Part shown: positions 36,101 through 46,656 of the stretch, one piece after another | How the letters are laid out: each line of letters starts with the position of its first letter | Numbering within the stretch: position 1 is the first letter of the stretch | NCBI GenBank assembly: GCA_014905825.1 | Contig: JACGCN010000007.1 | Coordinates: 1,674,001 to 1,738,000 of the forward strand | DNA length: 64,000 nt | Reading direction: 5' to 3' | From: Lyophyllum atratum | Taxonomy: Eukaryota; Basidiomycota; Agaricomycetes; Agaricales; Lyophyllaceae | Translations under genes and position numbers: made by a program | Notes under the pieces: model-generated | Told to the model about the DNA's origin: nothing | Seen by the model: only the letters and a program-made list of their open reading frames with translations | Databases searched by the model: none

Positions 36101-39100
36101 AGTCTGCTCTACAGTGGGGGCTGTTCCGGGTCAGGACCGCGTTGACGGGAATCGGTACCTTGCGCTTTCATATGGTTATTTATATCGTCACTTGTGGAGG
36201 GTGAGAGGCGTTTTTTCTACCTCGTCATTCGAAAAATCAAACTGACTTGTCCTTTGCAGGATTTCGGGATTGTCGTTGCATTTGGCGCGGCATTCATCAC
36301 CGCCCTCCTAGTCTTCTCCGAATACAACACTTCCGTCGCTGGAGAAACGTTCATGGTCCTCTTCAAGCGCGGCGCCAAGTCGCCTGTCCTCGAGGAAGCA
36401 GCGGAGAAGGTCGACGAGGAGAAGTCCGGCACGAGCACCCACGGGACCTTCGCGGACCAGGATAAGGAAGCGTCTGAGAAGGCGCTCGCAGCTGCACCTG
36501 CGACAACGGATGTATTTTCATGGCAGCATCTCAAGTATACTGTGCCGGTGTCGGGGGGTTCGAGGGTGTTGCTTGATGATGTGTCTGGGTATGTGATTCC
36601 TGGGAAGTTGACGGCTTTGATGGGTGAATCGGGGGCTGGCAAGGTGGGCAGTTCTTGTTTCCTTCTTTTGGATTTGATTACTGATTCGCGTGCTGCGCAG
36701 ACTACTTTGTTGAATGTTTTGGCTGAGCGTGTGGACGTTGGCGTTGTTGAGGGCGATCGGTTTGTTAATGGTCAACCACCTCCCCCGGATTTCCAGTCGC
36801 AGACGTAAGCCGATGTGTTCCAGTTGAGGGTCTTACTATTGACACCTTCATTTTCTAGCGGATATTGTCAGCAGATGGATACCCATGTGCCGACTGATAC
36901 GGTTCGCGAGGCTTTGATGTTCTCTGCTTCGCTCCGCCAGCCAGCGTCTGTACCTACTGCTGAGAAGGCTGCATAGTGAGTGATGCCTATAATGTTCTAG
37001 TGTAATGATCCTTAAGAAATCTCTTAGCGTCGAGGAATGTCTGAAGATGTGTGGGCTGCAAGCGTTCGCCGATGCCGTCATCGGTACCTTGGGCATCGAG
37101 CACCGTAAACGGACCACTATCGCAGTCGAGCTCGCAGCTAAAGTAAGTGGTATCACACCTGCGTAGTGATCGATCCATGCTGATGCTGCTTTTGCTTCAG
37201 CCGAAGCTGCTTCTGTTCTTGGATGAGCCAACCTCGGGTCTTGATTCACAAAGTGCATGGGCGATTGTGGAGTTCTTGGAAAAGCTTGCAAAGAGCGGTC
37301 AAGCTATTCTTTGCACGTACGTATGCATTATCTCTAGATACATCCTTTTCTCATGACGCCTTGACTTCACAGTATTCACCAGGTGAATAGTCGCCCGGGA
37401 TTCTTAATGTCATGCAGGCTAACATATCGTATTCAAACAGCCTTCAGCAGAATTGTTCCAGGTTTGCACACGACGTTGACCGGTTTGAGCCAAACTAACC
37501 TATCTGGTCTAGGTTTTCGATCGCCTTCTCTTGCTGCGTAAGGGCGGCCAAATGGTGTACTTTGGTGATCTTGGTCACAACGCCACTGCCGTTATCAATT
37601 ACTTTGAGAGAAACGGTTCGCGTCATTGTGAACCTGATGAGAATCCGTGAGTTTTGCCACTTCAAAACAGCGCATTTCTCTGCTTACCACTTTATACAGT
37701 GCGGAATTTATGCTGGACGTCATCGGTGCGGGTGCTACGGCTACGAGTGAACAGGACTGGTATACGGGTTCCTGTGTCCTCTTATCCACTTGTTCTGATC
37801 TTGATATTTGCAGGCACGCTATCTGGAAGAAATCACCGGAAGCAGCGAAGACGCAACAGGAGTTGGAGGCCATTCACAGAGAGGGCAGGAGTCGCCCTCC
37901 CGTCAGAGCGACGATCCGGTCGGAGTTCGCCACGCCTTGGTACCACCAACTGAAAGAGCTTCTCTTCCGTGATTCGCGAGCCCACTGGAGGAATCCCACA
38001 TATCTGATGGCGAAAGTGGTGCTCAACATCTTCGGCGGCCTCTTTATAGGGGTTCGTCGTTCCTGTTTCGGCAAGGCCTTTTCAGTCTCTGATGGTATTT
38101 GATTGCAGTTCACTTTTTTCAAAGCAAAGAACTCTCAGCAAGGCGTCCAGAACCAGCTCTTCGTTCGTACCTCTCTCCTATTGTTCTCAACCTCTATGTT
38201 GACCGCGACGCGATGCAGGCGGTGTACATGGCCACTGTGCTGTCAGCGCCCTTGTCGAATCAGCTGCAAGGGCCGTTCATAAACACGCGCAAGATTTATG
38301 AAATCCGTGAGCGCCCCAGTCGGATCTACAGCTGGACGGCCTGGGTCTCTTCGCAGTATTTGGCGGAGATCCCGTGGAACATTTTGGGCTCGTCGCTCTT
38401 CTTCCTCTGTTGGTACTGGACCGTTGGTTTCGACAACTCAAGGGCAGGATACACATACCTGATGTACTGTGTGACCTTCCCACTCTATTACACGTCGCTC
38501 GCAATGGCCGTTGCCGCTATGGCACCTTCGGCGGAGATTGCGGCTCTCTTGTTTTCGGTCCTGTTCTCGTTCATCCTCACATTGTGAGTCTATCTTGGCT
38601 TAGATCGTACGATATGATTCACGATCTTTCGATTAGCAACGGTGTCCTTCAGCCTTTCCGCCAGCTCGGTTGGTGGAGGTGGATGTAAGTCGATCCGTCC
38701 GTGGCCTCACTTGAATCAATACTAAACATGTATCATGTAGGTACCGATTGTCCCCGTACACATATCTCATCGAAGGTCTTTTGGGTCAAGGTACGTGTAT
38801 CATGGCACCATTCCGGAACGTCTTCTTATCCAATAACCAAATAGCTCTTGGTCGGAAGCCGATTACTTGTTCATCTGTGGAGCTCGTCAACTTGACTCCG
38901 CCTTCCGGTCAAACCTGCCGATCTTACCTTCAAACATATATACAAAACTTCGGCGGTTATGTGACGAATCCGGATGCCACGTCGAGTTGCAGTTTCTGCG
39001 CTTACGCCACCACGGACCAATTCTTGGGCAGCAACTTCAACATTTTCTATAGCCATCACTGGAGGAACTTCGGGATCCTGATCGGATATATCATTTTCAA

Positions 39101-39252
39101 CGTGCGTTCCTGTTTTATCTTGACATGATTAGATGCTTATCGCATGCTCCCCAGATTGCTGCAATCTATGCCTTCATGTACCTTTTCCGTATTCGGAAAG
39201 GGAGCCTGATGGGCTCGCTGAAGTCGTGTTTCGCGCGGACGAGGTCAAATTG
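33190..39252 (+). CDS. PDR-type ABCG multidrug transporter, copy 2
   Basis: Close paralogue of the transporter at 7766-13864 with the same domain order and a similar exon plan. Starts with [21 protein letters not shown], matching copy 1. NBD1: Walker [21 protein letters not shown] (Cys for Lys), signature [15 protein letters not shown], then a D-loop [13 protein letters not shown] assembled across two introns. NBD2: GESGAGK then [11 protein letters not shown], degenerate signature [34 protein letters not shown] and H-loop [10 protein letters not shown]. Membrane domain 2 carries [19 protein letters not shown] and a cysteine-containing loop ([24 protein letters not shown]). Introns keep the frame where I checked, e.g. 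the donor at 34980 to the acceptor before CCGTACACA. It ends with [10 protein letters not shown] and TGA, about 1,450 residues. Likely plasma-membrane efflux pump; substrate unknown. Confidence 0.95.
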
Positions 39253-39255
39253 AAA

Positions 39256-39799
39256 AAAAAGCTGGCGTGGTAGGGCATCCATTCATCTTATGACAACCCT
39301 CAGATTTTTTAGTGGACCCACGAACATAGACAAACGTATACCGGAGAGTTATGCTCTTCAACATAGAGCAGTTATCGTCCATCGACTAGCTTAGAACCAT
39401 CTTATAGAATCATAGAGCCTGCAGCTGTTGGGAATTCTTCGGTCACAAGTAATGTATCGCCCGATTCAGAGAAGGACGTGATCCGTGTGGTCGCTGTTTA
39501 TCGCTATCACGAGATCGACACAGGATCAAATTTGCTTATTTCTAACCATGCAGACCTCTCACCAAGTGACTCATAGGTCTCAAGCTGCTTACACTGACGC
39601 CTGTAGCCCAGGTCAGGCTCGGTGGAGGAACGGACGCTGGCCAGGGCCAGGACATGACTGCGCTGTGCACGTTCATCGACTGATGATTTTTTTTCCTGTA
39701 GCCTTTGCTTCTTCGTCACCATGGAGCGCCAGAACATGTCAAGATCCGCATGGAACGACTGATAGATATCTTAATTCATCGCATAAAACACGACACATT
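39256..39799. other. Intergenic, no gene recognised
   Basis: This lies between the ABC transporter and the next secreted-protein gene. A frame at 39485-39826 has no recognisable feature and overlaps the promoter of that gene. Confidence 0.45.
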
Positions 39800-39806
39800 T
39801 ATAAAG
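39800..39806 (+). promoter_or_regulatory. TATA box of secreted protein gene
   Basis: TATAAAG 42 bp before the ATG at 39848, in an otherwise non-coding context. Confidence 0.5.
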
Positions 39807-39847
39807 GGCAAACGACCAGTTGCTGAAAGGTCCAAGTCACTGCTACG

Positions 39848-41032
39848 ATGATTGGCGTCACCCGAACTCTGACTGCGCTACTTTTGACTGCTGCTGCTAC
39901 CTTGGGGGCTCAGCTGGACGCTACTAAGTTCAAGCTCACTGAAAGCGGGTATAACTCTGTTATTGCGAAGTTAGACGCGATCCTTCCTATAAAGACCGTC
40001 TCAGATGTACGTCGGATCTTGTTTAGTGATCCTGGAGTATGAGCTCACTTTCAGGAATAGGTCCTAGCAGATACAAACCATGTCAACCCCACCAAAACCG
40101 TCTCTGCTTCCAACTTTCTCCGAGGATACTCATGGGAAAGTGTGTCTGGCTATGACGATGAAAACACAGACAAGTGGTACCCACAAGGCATCACTACCTC
40201 TGCTGACGCATTGGACACCGGCGTGTATGAGGGCAAGAAAGTGATCTTGATCGATTGGTACGACCATACGACCGAGGGGAAGGGCGTTCGTGTATCCTTC
40301 ATCGATCGCACAGCCTCTGGCGCTGCGTCGTACCGTAATGTCCTCCTCGTCGAACCCTACACCGACGCTTCCGGAAATGCCAACTTCAAAGCCGTCCCAG
40401 TACATGGTGGAGGCATCATGTGGTATGGAAATACCCTCTATGTTGTCGACACCAACAACGGCATCCGTGTGTTCGACCTCGATCACATCTACAAAGTCAG
40501 TTCTGGCGCTGGCATTGGGAGGCAGTCAGCCACTGTATACGAAGCTTTCGGCTATGCATACGTCATTCCTCAATCACGCAACTACAAAGCAGCTGCTGTC
40601 ACGCCCGCCATGAGGTGGTCCTTCATTTCGCTCGACCGCACCACAACGCCTGACTCCATCGTCGTCGGCGAATACGCCGCTGACTCGACTGTTCCCGCAC
40701 CCCGTCTTGTCCGCTTCTCCATCGACTACACGACCCGCCTTCTTACCACCACCAGCAGCGTCGCCACTGCGACGTGGGCATATCAAGTCGACATTCTGCG
40801 CATGCAGGGTGGTACATCCATCAATGGAAAGTTTTATCTTTCACGCAGCAACGGGCTTACCACGAGGGGTGATTTGGTTACTTGGGTTCCGGGAAGTGCT
40901 GCTGTCATCAATTCGGCTCTGGCACCAGGATGCGAGGACTTGTCGTACAACCACAACGCCGACGAGTTGTGGACGCTGTCGGAGCATCCGGGATCGAGGT
41001 ATTTCTACGCTGTGAAGGCTAGCGCCTTCTAG
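39848..41032 (+). CDS. Secreted beta-propeller-like protein, function unknown
   Basis: Two exons (39848-40006, 40061-41032; donor gtacgt, acceptor gaatag) give 376 residues. This acceptor restores a continuous reading (VLADTNHVNPTKTVSASNFL), whereas the later AG does not. The signal peptide is at residues 1-21 (RTLTALLLTAAATLGAQ). The mature part has repeated strand-turn units typical of six-bladed propellers, e.g. GKKVILIDWYDH, YRNVLLVEPYTD, VHGGGIMWYGNTLYVVDTNN, IRVFDLDHIYKV, GKFYLSRSNGL and ADELWTLSEHPGSRYFYAVK. This arrangement is common in secreted Agaricomycete proteins of unknown role. No catalytic site is evident. Confidence 0.82.
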
Positions 41033-41768
41033 GCTCAAGATGGCTTGGTGTTACGAGAGTAAATTCATGTGGAAAATACTATACCCCTATACCTCATCGT
41101 TACAGACCGTCTTTTCACTACGACGTGTCTCCCCATTGACACACAAATTTCGTCAAGACTCACGAACTTTCCTCCGCCACAGCCGCTCTTGAAGCTGTCT
41201 GGAATGAGCCTTACACCGCGGAACTCGAAGACTTACATACGACGCTCGTTGTTCTGACCTAGCTCCAGGACTATACTGGCCCTACGAAAGCGGCCTTCGA
41301 GCCCGACGAACTTTTTCTTCCGTAGACTTTAAGTAGGCTCATTTTCGGGCCGGACGGGTGTTCCTGTTTCTAAACGCGATCACTGAGACGGACGTATTAC
41401 GCCGCATGCGATAGACTTCACATTCAAGATCACTGAAGGAAAGGGAAGGCTGTCCGTACTTCATGTTCACCACAGAGCACCATCTTGGGGCTTTCCGACA
41501 GAGAGAAATCGGCTCCTCCTGCCATTCCAATTCCCGCTGGCTCCTGATCTCGTCAGTTGAAACTCGGAAGTTGAAACACTGCTGCAGCGGCTGTTAAGAG
41601 GGGAATCAAGATTGATCGTACGTGGCTGTTCGTGGTCATGGAGATTTACACACCGCGCAGCATGCACGGGCGCTCGGAAAGGTGACAAGATGATCACCAT
41701 GGCGGTGATATGCGAAGTGAGATGCCATCTCCATCGGAATGTACCATCGTCGCGGCTGAAAGAGAAGG
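41033..41768. other. Intergenic, no gene recognised
   Basis: Unassigned sequence before the small secreted peptide gene. Open frames on the minus strand (41467-41895) overlap that gene and show no family features. Confidence 0.45.
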
Positions 41769-41775
41769 TATAAAA
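41769..41775 (+). promoter_or_regulatory. TATA box of the four-cysteine peptide gene
   Basis: Consensus TATAAAA (within ggtataaaaggac) 71 bp before the ATG at 41846. Confidence 0.65.
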
Positions 41776-41845
41776 GGACTTCCTCTCACTGGGAAGGAAC
41801 CTCAGAGCCGGTCTCTTCACAAGCAACACAAACCTCTTTACCATC

Positions 41846-42260
41846 ATGAAATTCTTCTCCTCCCTCCTTCTCGCCCTTCCCGTCGTCCTGTCCACCTGGA
41901 CTGCTATGGCTTATTACGAGGACCACGACGGTCTCCTTGCCAGGCAGTGGGATGACTTCGAGATGATTTCCACGAGGGATTATGACGAGCCCCTCGCCCT
42001 CAGACGTTCTTGTAAGTCACCTACATATGGTTGTTAATTTTGACAGCAACTTATCGTCATCACTTTCAGGCAAGACATCCGTGAGTTCGATAAGATTTTC
42101 TTCCTAGATTACATACTCACTCGGCACGGCTTCCTCCCTCTCTTTTCCAATTTACAGAAAGATTGTAAGTTTCCTTGAACTTCGATATGCTGCATAAACC
42201 TAATCCCTTCGCCATCTCGTAGGTCTTGGGATGATTTGCATCAACGGCGTTTGCCAGTAA
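41846..42260 (+). CDS. Small secreted four-cysteine peptide precursor with micro-exons
   Basis: Four exons, 41846-42011, 42070-42080 (11 nt), 42158-42164 (7 nt) and 42223-42260, give 73 residues. All junctions are GT-AG and the frame holds throughout. Layout: signal peptide at residues 1-22 (ending near TAMA), an acidic pro-region with an LLAR site, then a dibasic Arg-Arg at about residues 53-54. After that, 19 residues remain with four cysteines spaced C-x5-C-x4-C-x4-C, ending in ICINGVCQ. The layout predicts cleavage by the Kex2 protease in the secretory pathway and a tiny disulfide-rich mature peptide. I recognise no family and do not assign a function. An effector, signalling or antimicrobial role are all possible. 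The short coding length makes the model less certain than larger genes, though the splice sites are good. Confidence 0.75.
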
Positions 42261-42706
42261 ACGGGTGTGGACCCCTCTCTGTGAGTCCTTCGCTTTTCAA
42301 TACTTACTCCTTGCTTAGCGAACGGTTATAGGTCGCACTCGGATCTGGGGACTCTGCTTGGCGCAGGATCGACGATAGTACATTGGATGTATGTGACCCG
42401 GTGGAATGTCATGGAACGTTACCCCAATATTTCGCTTTCTTGAGCTTGCTCTTTGAGAATCGAGGTGAGCATATGAGGATAGAAGACCTCTGAACAAAGC
42501 TCCGTCGTCGCCTGACACGACACCGCCATACTGTCTATCCGAGTGTAGACAAGTCGAACCACTGAGATCCCTTACGATGCAAGATCTGTCCTACCATTAT
42601 TGCGAATGTCTCAAAGATACGCGAAGCATACGAATTCATCTCAGCAGAATATTTGGGTAGCGGTGTGGATTCCAGGGCTATCGGCAAAGTATAATACAAT
42701 TCCTCG
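42261..42706. other. Intergenic, no gene recognised
   Basis: Convergent spacer between the peptide gene and the LRR-like gene. Nothing is recognised. Confidence 0.45.
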
Positions 42707-43951
42707 TTACTGGACCAAGGACACCACTGCAGATCCATGTCCACGCCGAACGGTCATCGATGCAGGTACTCCCTGATCCATCCCAAGTGTTGCTTCAATA
42801 AATGGGAAGGCCTGCATCAACTCCGCCCCCGTTCGAATCCGCGGCGAAGACGGAGCCAATGTCTCGGCATTTCGTTTGGAGGAAAGATTTCTTGTAATTA
42901 TGTGAGAGTGAATCGTACCATATCCACAGCGATCTCGAATTAAGTGTGAAGTATCCGTTGTCATATCGCATCGTAGGCGGACCTCGTTGAGGTTCCGCCA
43001 ATAAATAGTTGAGAAGCCCGCGTCAAAGTTTGGTGCATATCCCGAGAGATCGAAATTGATCTTCTGAAGCCTTGGAAAATCAAAGTGATCTAGCATTGGC
43101 CCGATGGACGCGGTGCAGGAAGATGAGATGATTAAGGTCTCCAAGTACGGTCTCGGGTGATGGCCCAAAAGTATGCCGAAGGAAGCCTTAGGAAGGACTG
43201 GGTCGACATCTCTGAGGGTATGGATTTCGAAGTGCGTAACTGACGTCGCTTGTAGAAGTAAAAAGGCGCAGTCTTCGATGGAGATGTCACATCGGAGGAT
43301 GAGACTGGTCAGACTAGGAAGTGTCGAAACAGAGCTGCGGGACGAGACCTCATTGAAAAATGACCATTGCGGTAGCTGCTGCCGATGACCTTGCCAAATC
43401 AAACTTTCAAGATGTGGGAGCGCGACGACAATCTGTCTCACTGCGCCAGGCGGAAGCTCGACGGTGGGGAGAAGAATGGTCATCTTCCTCCAGCGCTGGA
43501 TGCCGACCTCTTCTCTAAGGCTGTTCAGCTCCTTCCCTAGGACCTGCAAGCTCTCCGGCGACCAAGAGCCTTCCTTAATTTCAGCAGTGACTCTAAAGTC
43601 AGAACCGGGATTGCTAGGAGGGCGGAAGCGTTGCGATATGAGTCGATATTGTTCTTGGGGTGTAATGTCGGCACTTGTGTGCACACCGATGATTAACGAG
43701 ACGGAACGCGATCCACCACTGATCGCAAGGGAAGTAGGTGTGACGGGAGAGGGGTTTTTTAGGGATGTTCGGGATGATAAACGTCCGGAAAATCTCGATG
43801 AGGCCGGTCGCGGAGGGACAGCCTCGACCACTGGCAGAGGATCAGGACTTCGTGGGTGACTACTGGTCATGAGCCACAGAGGGAGCCCCGCCAAAACGGT
43901 TGCGAGCACCCCTTGTGCTATGCCTGGAAGATGCTGGTAGACATCGTACAT
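42707..43951 (-). CDS. LRR-like protein with N-terminal hydrophobic segment, paralogue A
   Basis: Uninterrupted 414-residue frame from ATG 43951-43949. The N-terminus has one hydrophobic stretch (residues 12-28, AQGVLATVLAGLPLWLM), then a Ser/Pro-rich part and a body with irregular leucine-rich strands (LPHLESLIWQGHRQQLP, LPSLTSLILRCDISIEDC, YLETLIISSS, FPRLQKINFDLSGYAPN, NLNEVRLRCDM). It shares order and motifs with the gene at 46657-47700: TP-xQ-x3-LxSQR, GxWS, W-x3-T-I-LP-xV-L, WxGHRQQL, DVDPVL. This looks like the C-terminal part of an F-box/LRR protein, but I find no F-box. Function unknown. Confidence 0.62.
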   Translation of the reverse strand: MYDVYQHLPGIAQGVLATVLAGLPLWLMTSSHPRSPDPLPVVEAVPPRPASSRFSGRLSSRTSLKNPSPVTPTSLAISGGSRSVSLIIGVHTSADITPQEQYRLISQRFRPPSNPGSDFRVTAEIKEGSWSPESLQVLGKELNSLREEVGIQRWRKMTILLPTVELPPGAVRQIVVALPHLESLIWQGHRQQLPQWSFFNEVSSRSSVSTLPSLTSLILRCDISIEDCAFLLLQATSVTHFEIHTLRDVDPVLPKASFGILLGHHPRPYLETLIISSSCTASIGPMLDHFDFPRLQKINFDLSGYAPNFDAGFSTIYWRNLNEVRLRCDMTTDTSHLIRDRCGYGTIHSHIITRNLSSKRNAETLAPSSPRIRTGAELMQAFPFIEATLGMDQGVPASMTVRRGHGSAVVSLVQ

Positions 43952-45073
43952 CTAATTTCAAAGTCTCATTTCAGTGAGCGATATCGAGAGCAGCTGGAGA
44001 CGCACTACGGGCAGATTGGGTTGCGACTTAAATTATGAGTTCCAAGGGACGAGACGAGAATGAGAAGAATGGGTGGCTTGGAAGAGAGCGGTTCAAGTGG
44101 TGCGTCCAAGTCGAGATGGATGGTGGGTTTAAGTCGAAATGAAAGAACAATACAACGTATCCTCGCAACCACTTGGGATATACAACAAGGGTTCAGAACA
44201 CAATAAGCCCTGATGTAGACTCCGGAGAATTGGACACACAACCGCTTTTCTTTTGCACCTCAGGCTATAGATTGCCTGCAAGAGATTATAAAATCTGCCG
44301 TTCAGGTCCGTTGCTAACGTTTTGGACATATGAACTATCGAATTAGGACGAAAGGATGCGGTGAATAAAACATGGTCCGTCTCCTCTGCGACTTAGTCTG
44401 ACCCTCGTATTTGCCAAGCTGCCGAAGGACATCACCTACCTAAACATGCAGTGCTGCTCAAGGTCGAACTTGCGAGCGGGCCTTATGCATTTACGAGTCA
44501 TCCGAATCTGGAGCAAGGTTCAAGTCAGTTATTGGAATTTTAAGAAGGTGGTAAATACAAGATAGAGACGTGGTGAAGATACTCCAGCATAACAAAGAAC
44601 GAGGCTCGAGAACTCTGCGTCTGATACCAGGAAACACAAAAGAACGTTCGGAGCTACAGAAGGGTGCCAGAGCTGACGATGGCTTGGAGAGGCAGGAACG
44701 GAGATACACGTGGAGGTATTGTTGCGTATTTACAACGCCTGGGCTTCAACAGCATAACCAAATAGTTGGGTCGCGTCCTTCTTCCCGTTTTGGACCTTCG
44801 TTTGTGAACCAATATGTTGCGAACCGTAGCTTGGACGATATCTATGTCAATTTCCTTACCTGGAACAAGGATGTTGGCTCTATGTACTTCGTACAGTGAC
44901 GATTCGAAGACGTCTCTTCTGCTGCTTGACGACCTTGTTTAAGAGGCCTGACCTAAATACCGTGCACGGGCTCTCGTTCACCAAGCAGCTAGGTAATTAC
45001 TCCCACTGTTGGATAACGGAATCACCATGATTATCGCAGGCGATACTGTATGTTGGCCACTTGATTTATTCGT
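43952..45073. other. Intergenic, no gene recognised
   Basis: Between divergent genes. The frame at 44570-44899 is unrecognised. It probably holds promoters, and an upstream exon of the F-box gene cannot be excluded because a good acceptor (tttccgcag) lies just inside its start. Confidence 0.45.
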
Positions 45074-46630
45074 ATGACTTACTCATTATTTCCGCAGAGG
45101 AATCACTCGTTCTTGTCGAAGTTTTCGTTGCAGACGTTCTTGCCGTTTCCTTCGCTCATTCCAACCTTTACCAACGAACACCATCTTTGGCATCAGCAGT
45201 CGTTGGAGACTGACCTCACAGATCATGTCGCCAGTATACAAAGCCATGCCATTCAGCCCCCCCCTTCGATAAATCGTCTTCCCATCGAGCTCCTCGCGGA
45301 CATATTCTCCCTCACCCTCCGCAATTACGCGGGTGACTGGGGTATGCATGGTCCTCCGCTCTCTAGGAATTTTCCTGGACTATCTTTTTCTCCAGGCTCA
45401 TCGTCGGATCCGATGATGTTGGCCCAAGTATGCAGGCACTGGCGAGATGTTGCACTTAGCACTCCCATGCTGTGGTCGTCCATGGCAATCGCATGCACCG
45501 ATAGGAGACGGCATATACCTCTTCTGGAGATCTGGCTCCAACGTTCGCGTACCTGCCCCCTTACCATCTCCCTTCTTGAACCATTCTGGGAAACGAAAGA
45601 TAAAAATCAGTGGTGGCCGCAGCAGTGCGCTCTGGCGACGGATATCTTATCTCTTTTAATCACTCAATCGCATCGTTGGAAGTCAATCAACTTTCGCTTT
45701 TCCCTTAGGATCCCTTTTGTCCTAGAAAACCTACATCCCGAATCTTTCCAAATCCTTGAATCCGCCATGGTATCCAGCTGCCAAGTCGCCACATCGTTTT
45801 CCGATGGCCTCCCATCGTTAGACAAGGTGTGGGGAGCCGTGCACAGCTCCCCATCGTTCCATGAGGGACAATGGGATTATGAATACCTAGAGCACAGGCG
45901 AGAGAATATCCCGTGGGTTCAGCTTACCTGCATCGATGTGACGATGTCTGTCGATTCGCTCTTCGAAGTCCTGCCTTTCTGCCATAACCTCGTCGACCTT
46001 CGCTTCACTGATCCTCGTCTCATCTGTAATTCCAGCAACCTTCCAAGCCTGATCCCAGCATACCGGACTTACCCACAAACTACGATAGTTCTTCCTTCCC
46101 TCCGTAATCTTGCGATGGCTATGAAGCAGCCGTCCGATCCCATTTTCCGACGACTTACTCTCCCATCACTTTCTTCCTTCAATATCCAACAATCCAGGAC
46201 ATGGCAAGGTCGTCCTGACGCCGCATCCTTCAATGATCTTCTAGCTAGATCGCAATGCTACCTTAAAAGGTGCTCTTACGAAGACTCTAGCCCTGATGGC
46301 GAAGATTTTCTTCTACAGATGCTCGCTTCTCCCTACATGGCGTCTCTCGTTACCCTGAGCGTGGATTGTCCGGTAACGGACAAATTTGCGAAATTTCTCA
46401 CGTACACACCAGGCCTTAACCCACTGACCCTTCCACGGCTCGAAGAACTCTTCATCGGGGTATGTACCAGCTCTCCTGGTGCTCTCGTTGATATGGTATT
46501 CTGCCGGAGGCTGAAGGTTGCTGGTCACTCGTTGCTTCGCGATGTACAGCTTGGCAGTTGGGATTGTCACGAAGTTGATTTAGAGGGATTTCAGGTCTTA
46601 GCAGGACAGGGGATGTTCGTCTACGTCTGA
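45074..46630 (+). CDS. F-box protein with LRR-like C-terminal region
   Basis: Uninterrupted 518-residue frame. An F-box-like motif starts near residue 65: INRLPIELLADIFSLTLR, then MLAQVCRHWRDVALSTPMLW, the standard arrangement of Agaricomycete F-box proteins that link substrates to SCF ubiquitin ligases through Skp1. The rest has weak leucine-rich repeats (FEVLPFCHNLVDLRFTDPRL, LPSLRNLAMAM, LPSLSSFNIQQS, LPRLEELFIGVC). The residues before the F-box are uncharged and may be partly upstream non-coding sequence, so a later start or an upstream exon is possible. It ends 27 bp from the oppositely oriented paralogue-B gene. The target protein is unknown; this family is very large in mushrooms. Confidence 0.78.
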   Translation: MTYSLFPQRNHSFLSKFSLQTFLPFPSLIPTFTNEHHLWHQQSLETDLTDHVASIQSHAIQPPPSINRLPIELLADIFSLTLRNYAGDWGMHGPPLSRNFPGLSFSPGSSSDPMMLAQVCRHWRDVALSTPMLWSSMAIACTDRRRHIPLLEIWLQRSRTCPLTISLLEPFWETKDKNQWWPQQCALATDILSLLITQSHRWKSINFRFSLRIPFVLENLHPESFQILESAMVSSCQVATSFSDGLPSLDKVWGAVHSSPSFHEGQWDYEYLEHRRENIPWVQLTCIDVTMSVDSLFEVLPFCHNLVDLRFTDPRLICNSSNLPSLIPAYRTYPQTTIVLPSLRNLAMAMKQPSDPIFRRLTLPSLSSFNIQQSRTWQGRPDAASFNDLLARSQCYLKRCSYEDSSPDGEDFLLQMLASPYMASLVTLSVDCPVTDKFAKFLTYTPGLNPLTLPRLEELFIGVCTSSPGALVDMVFCRRLKVAGHSLLRDVQLGSWDCHEVDLEGFQVLAGQGMFVYV

Positions 46631-46656
46631 CTGTTACACGTACTACATAGTATGTG

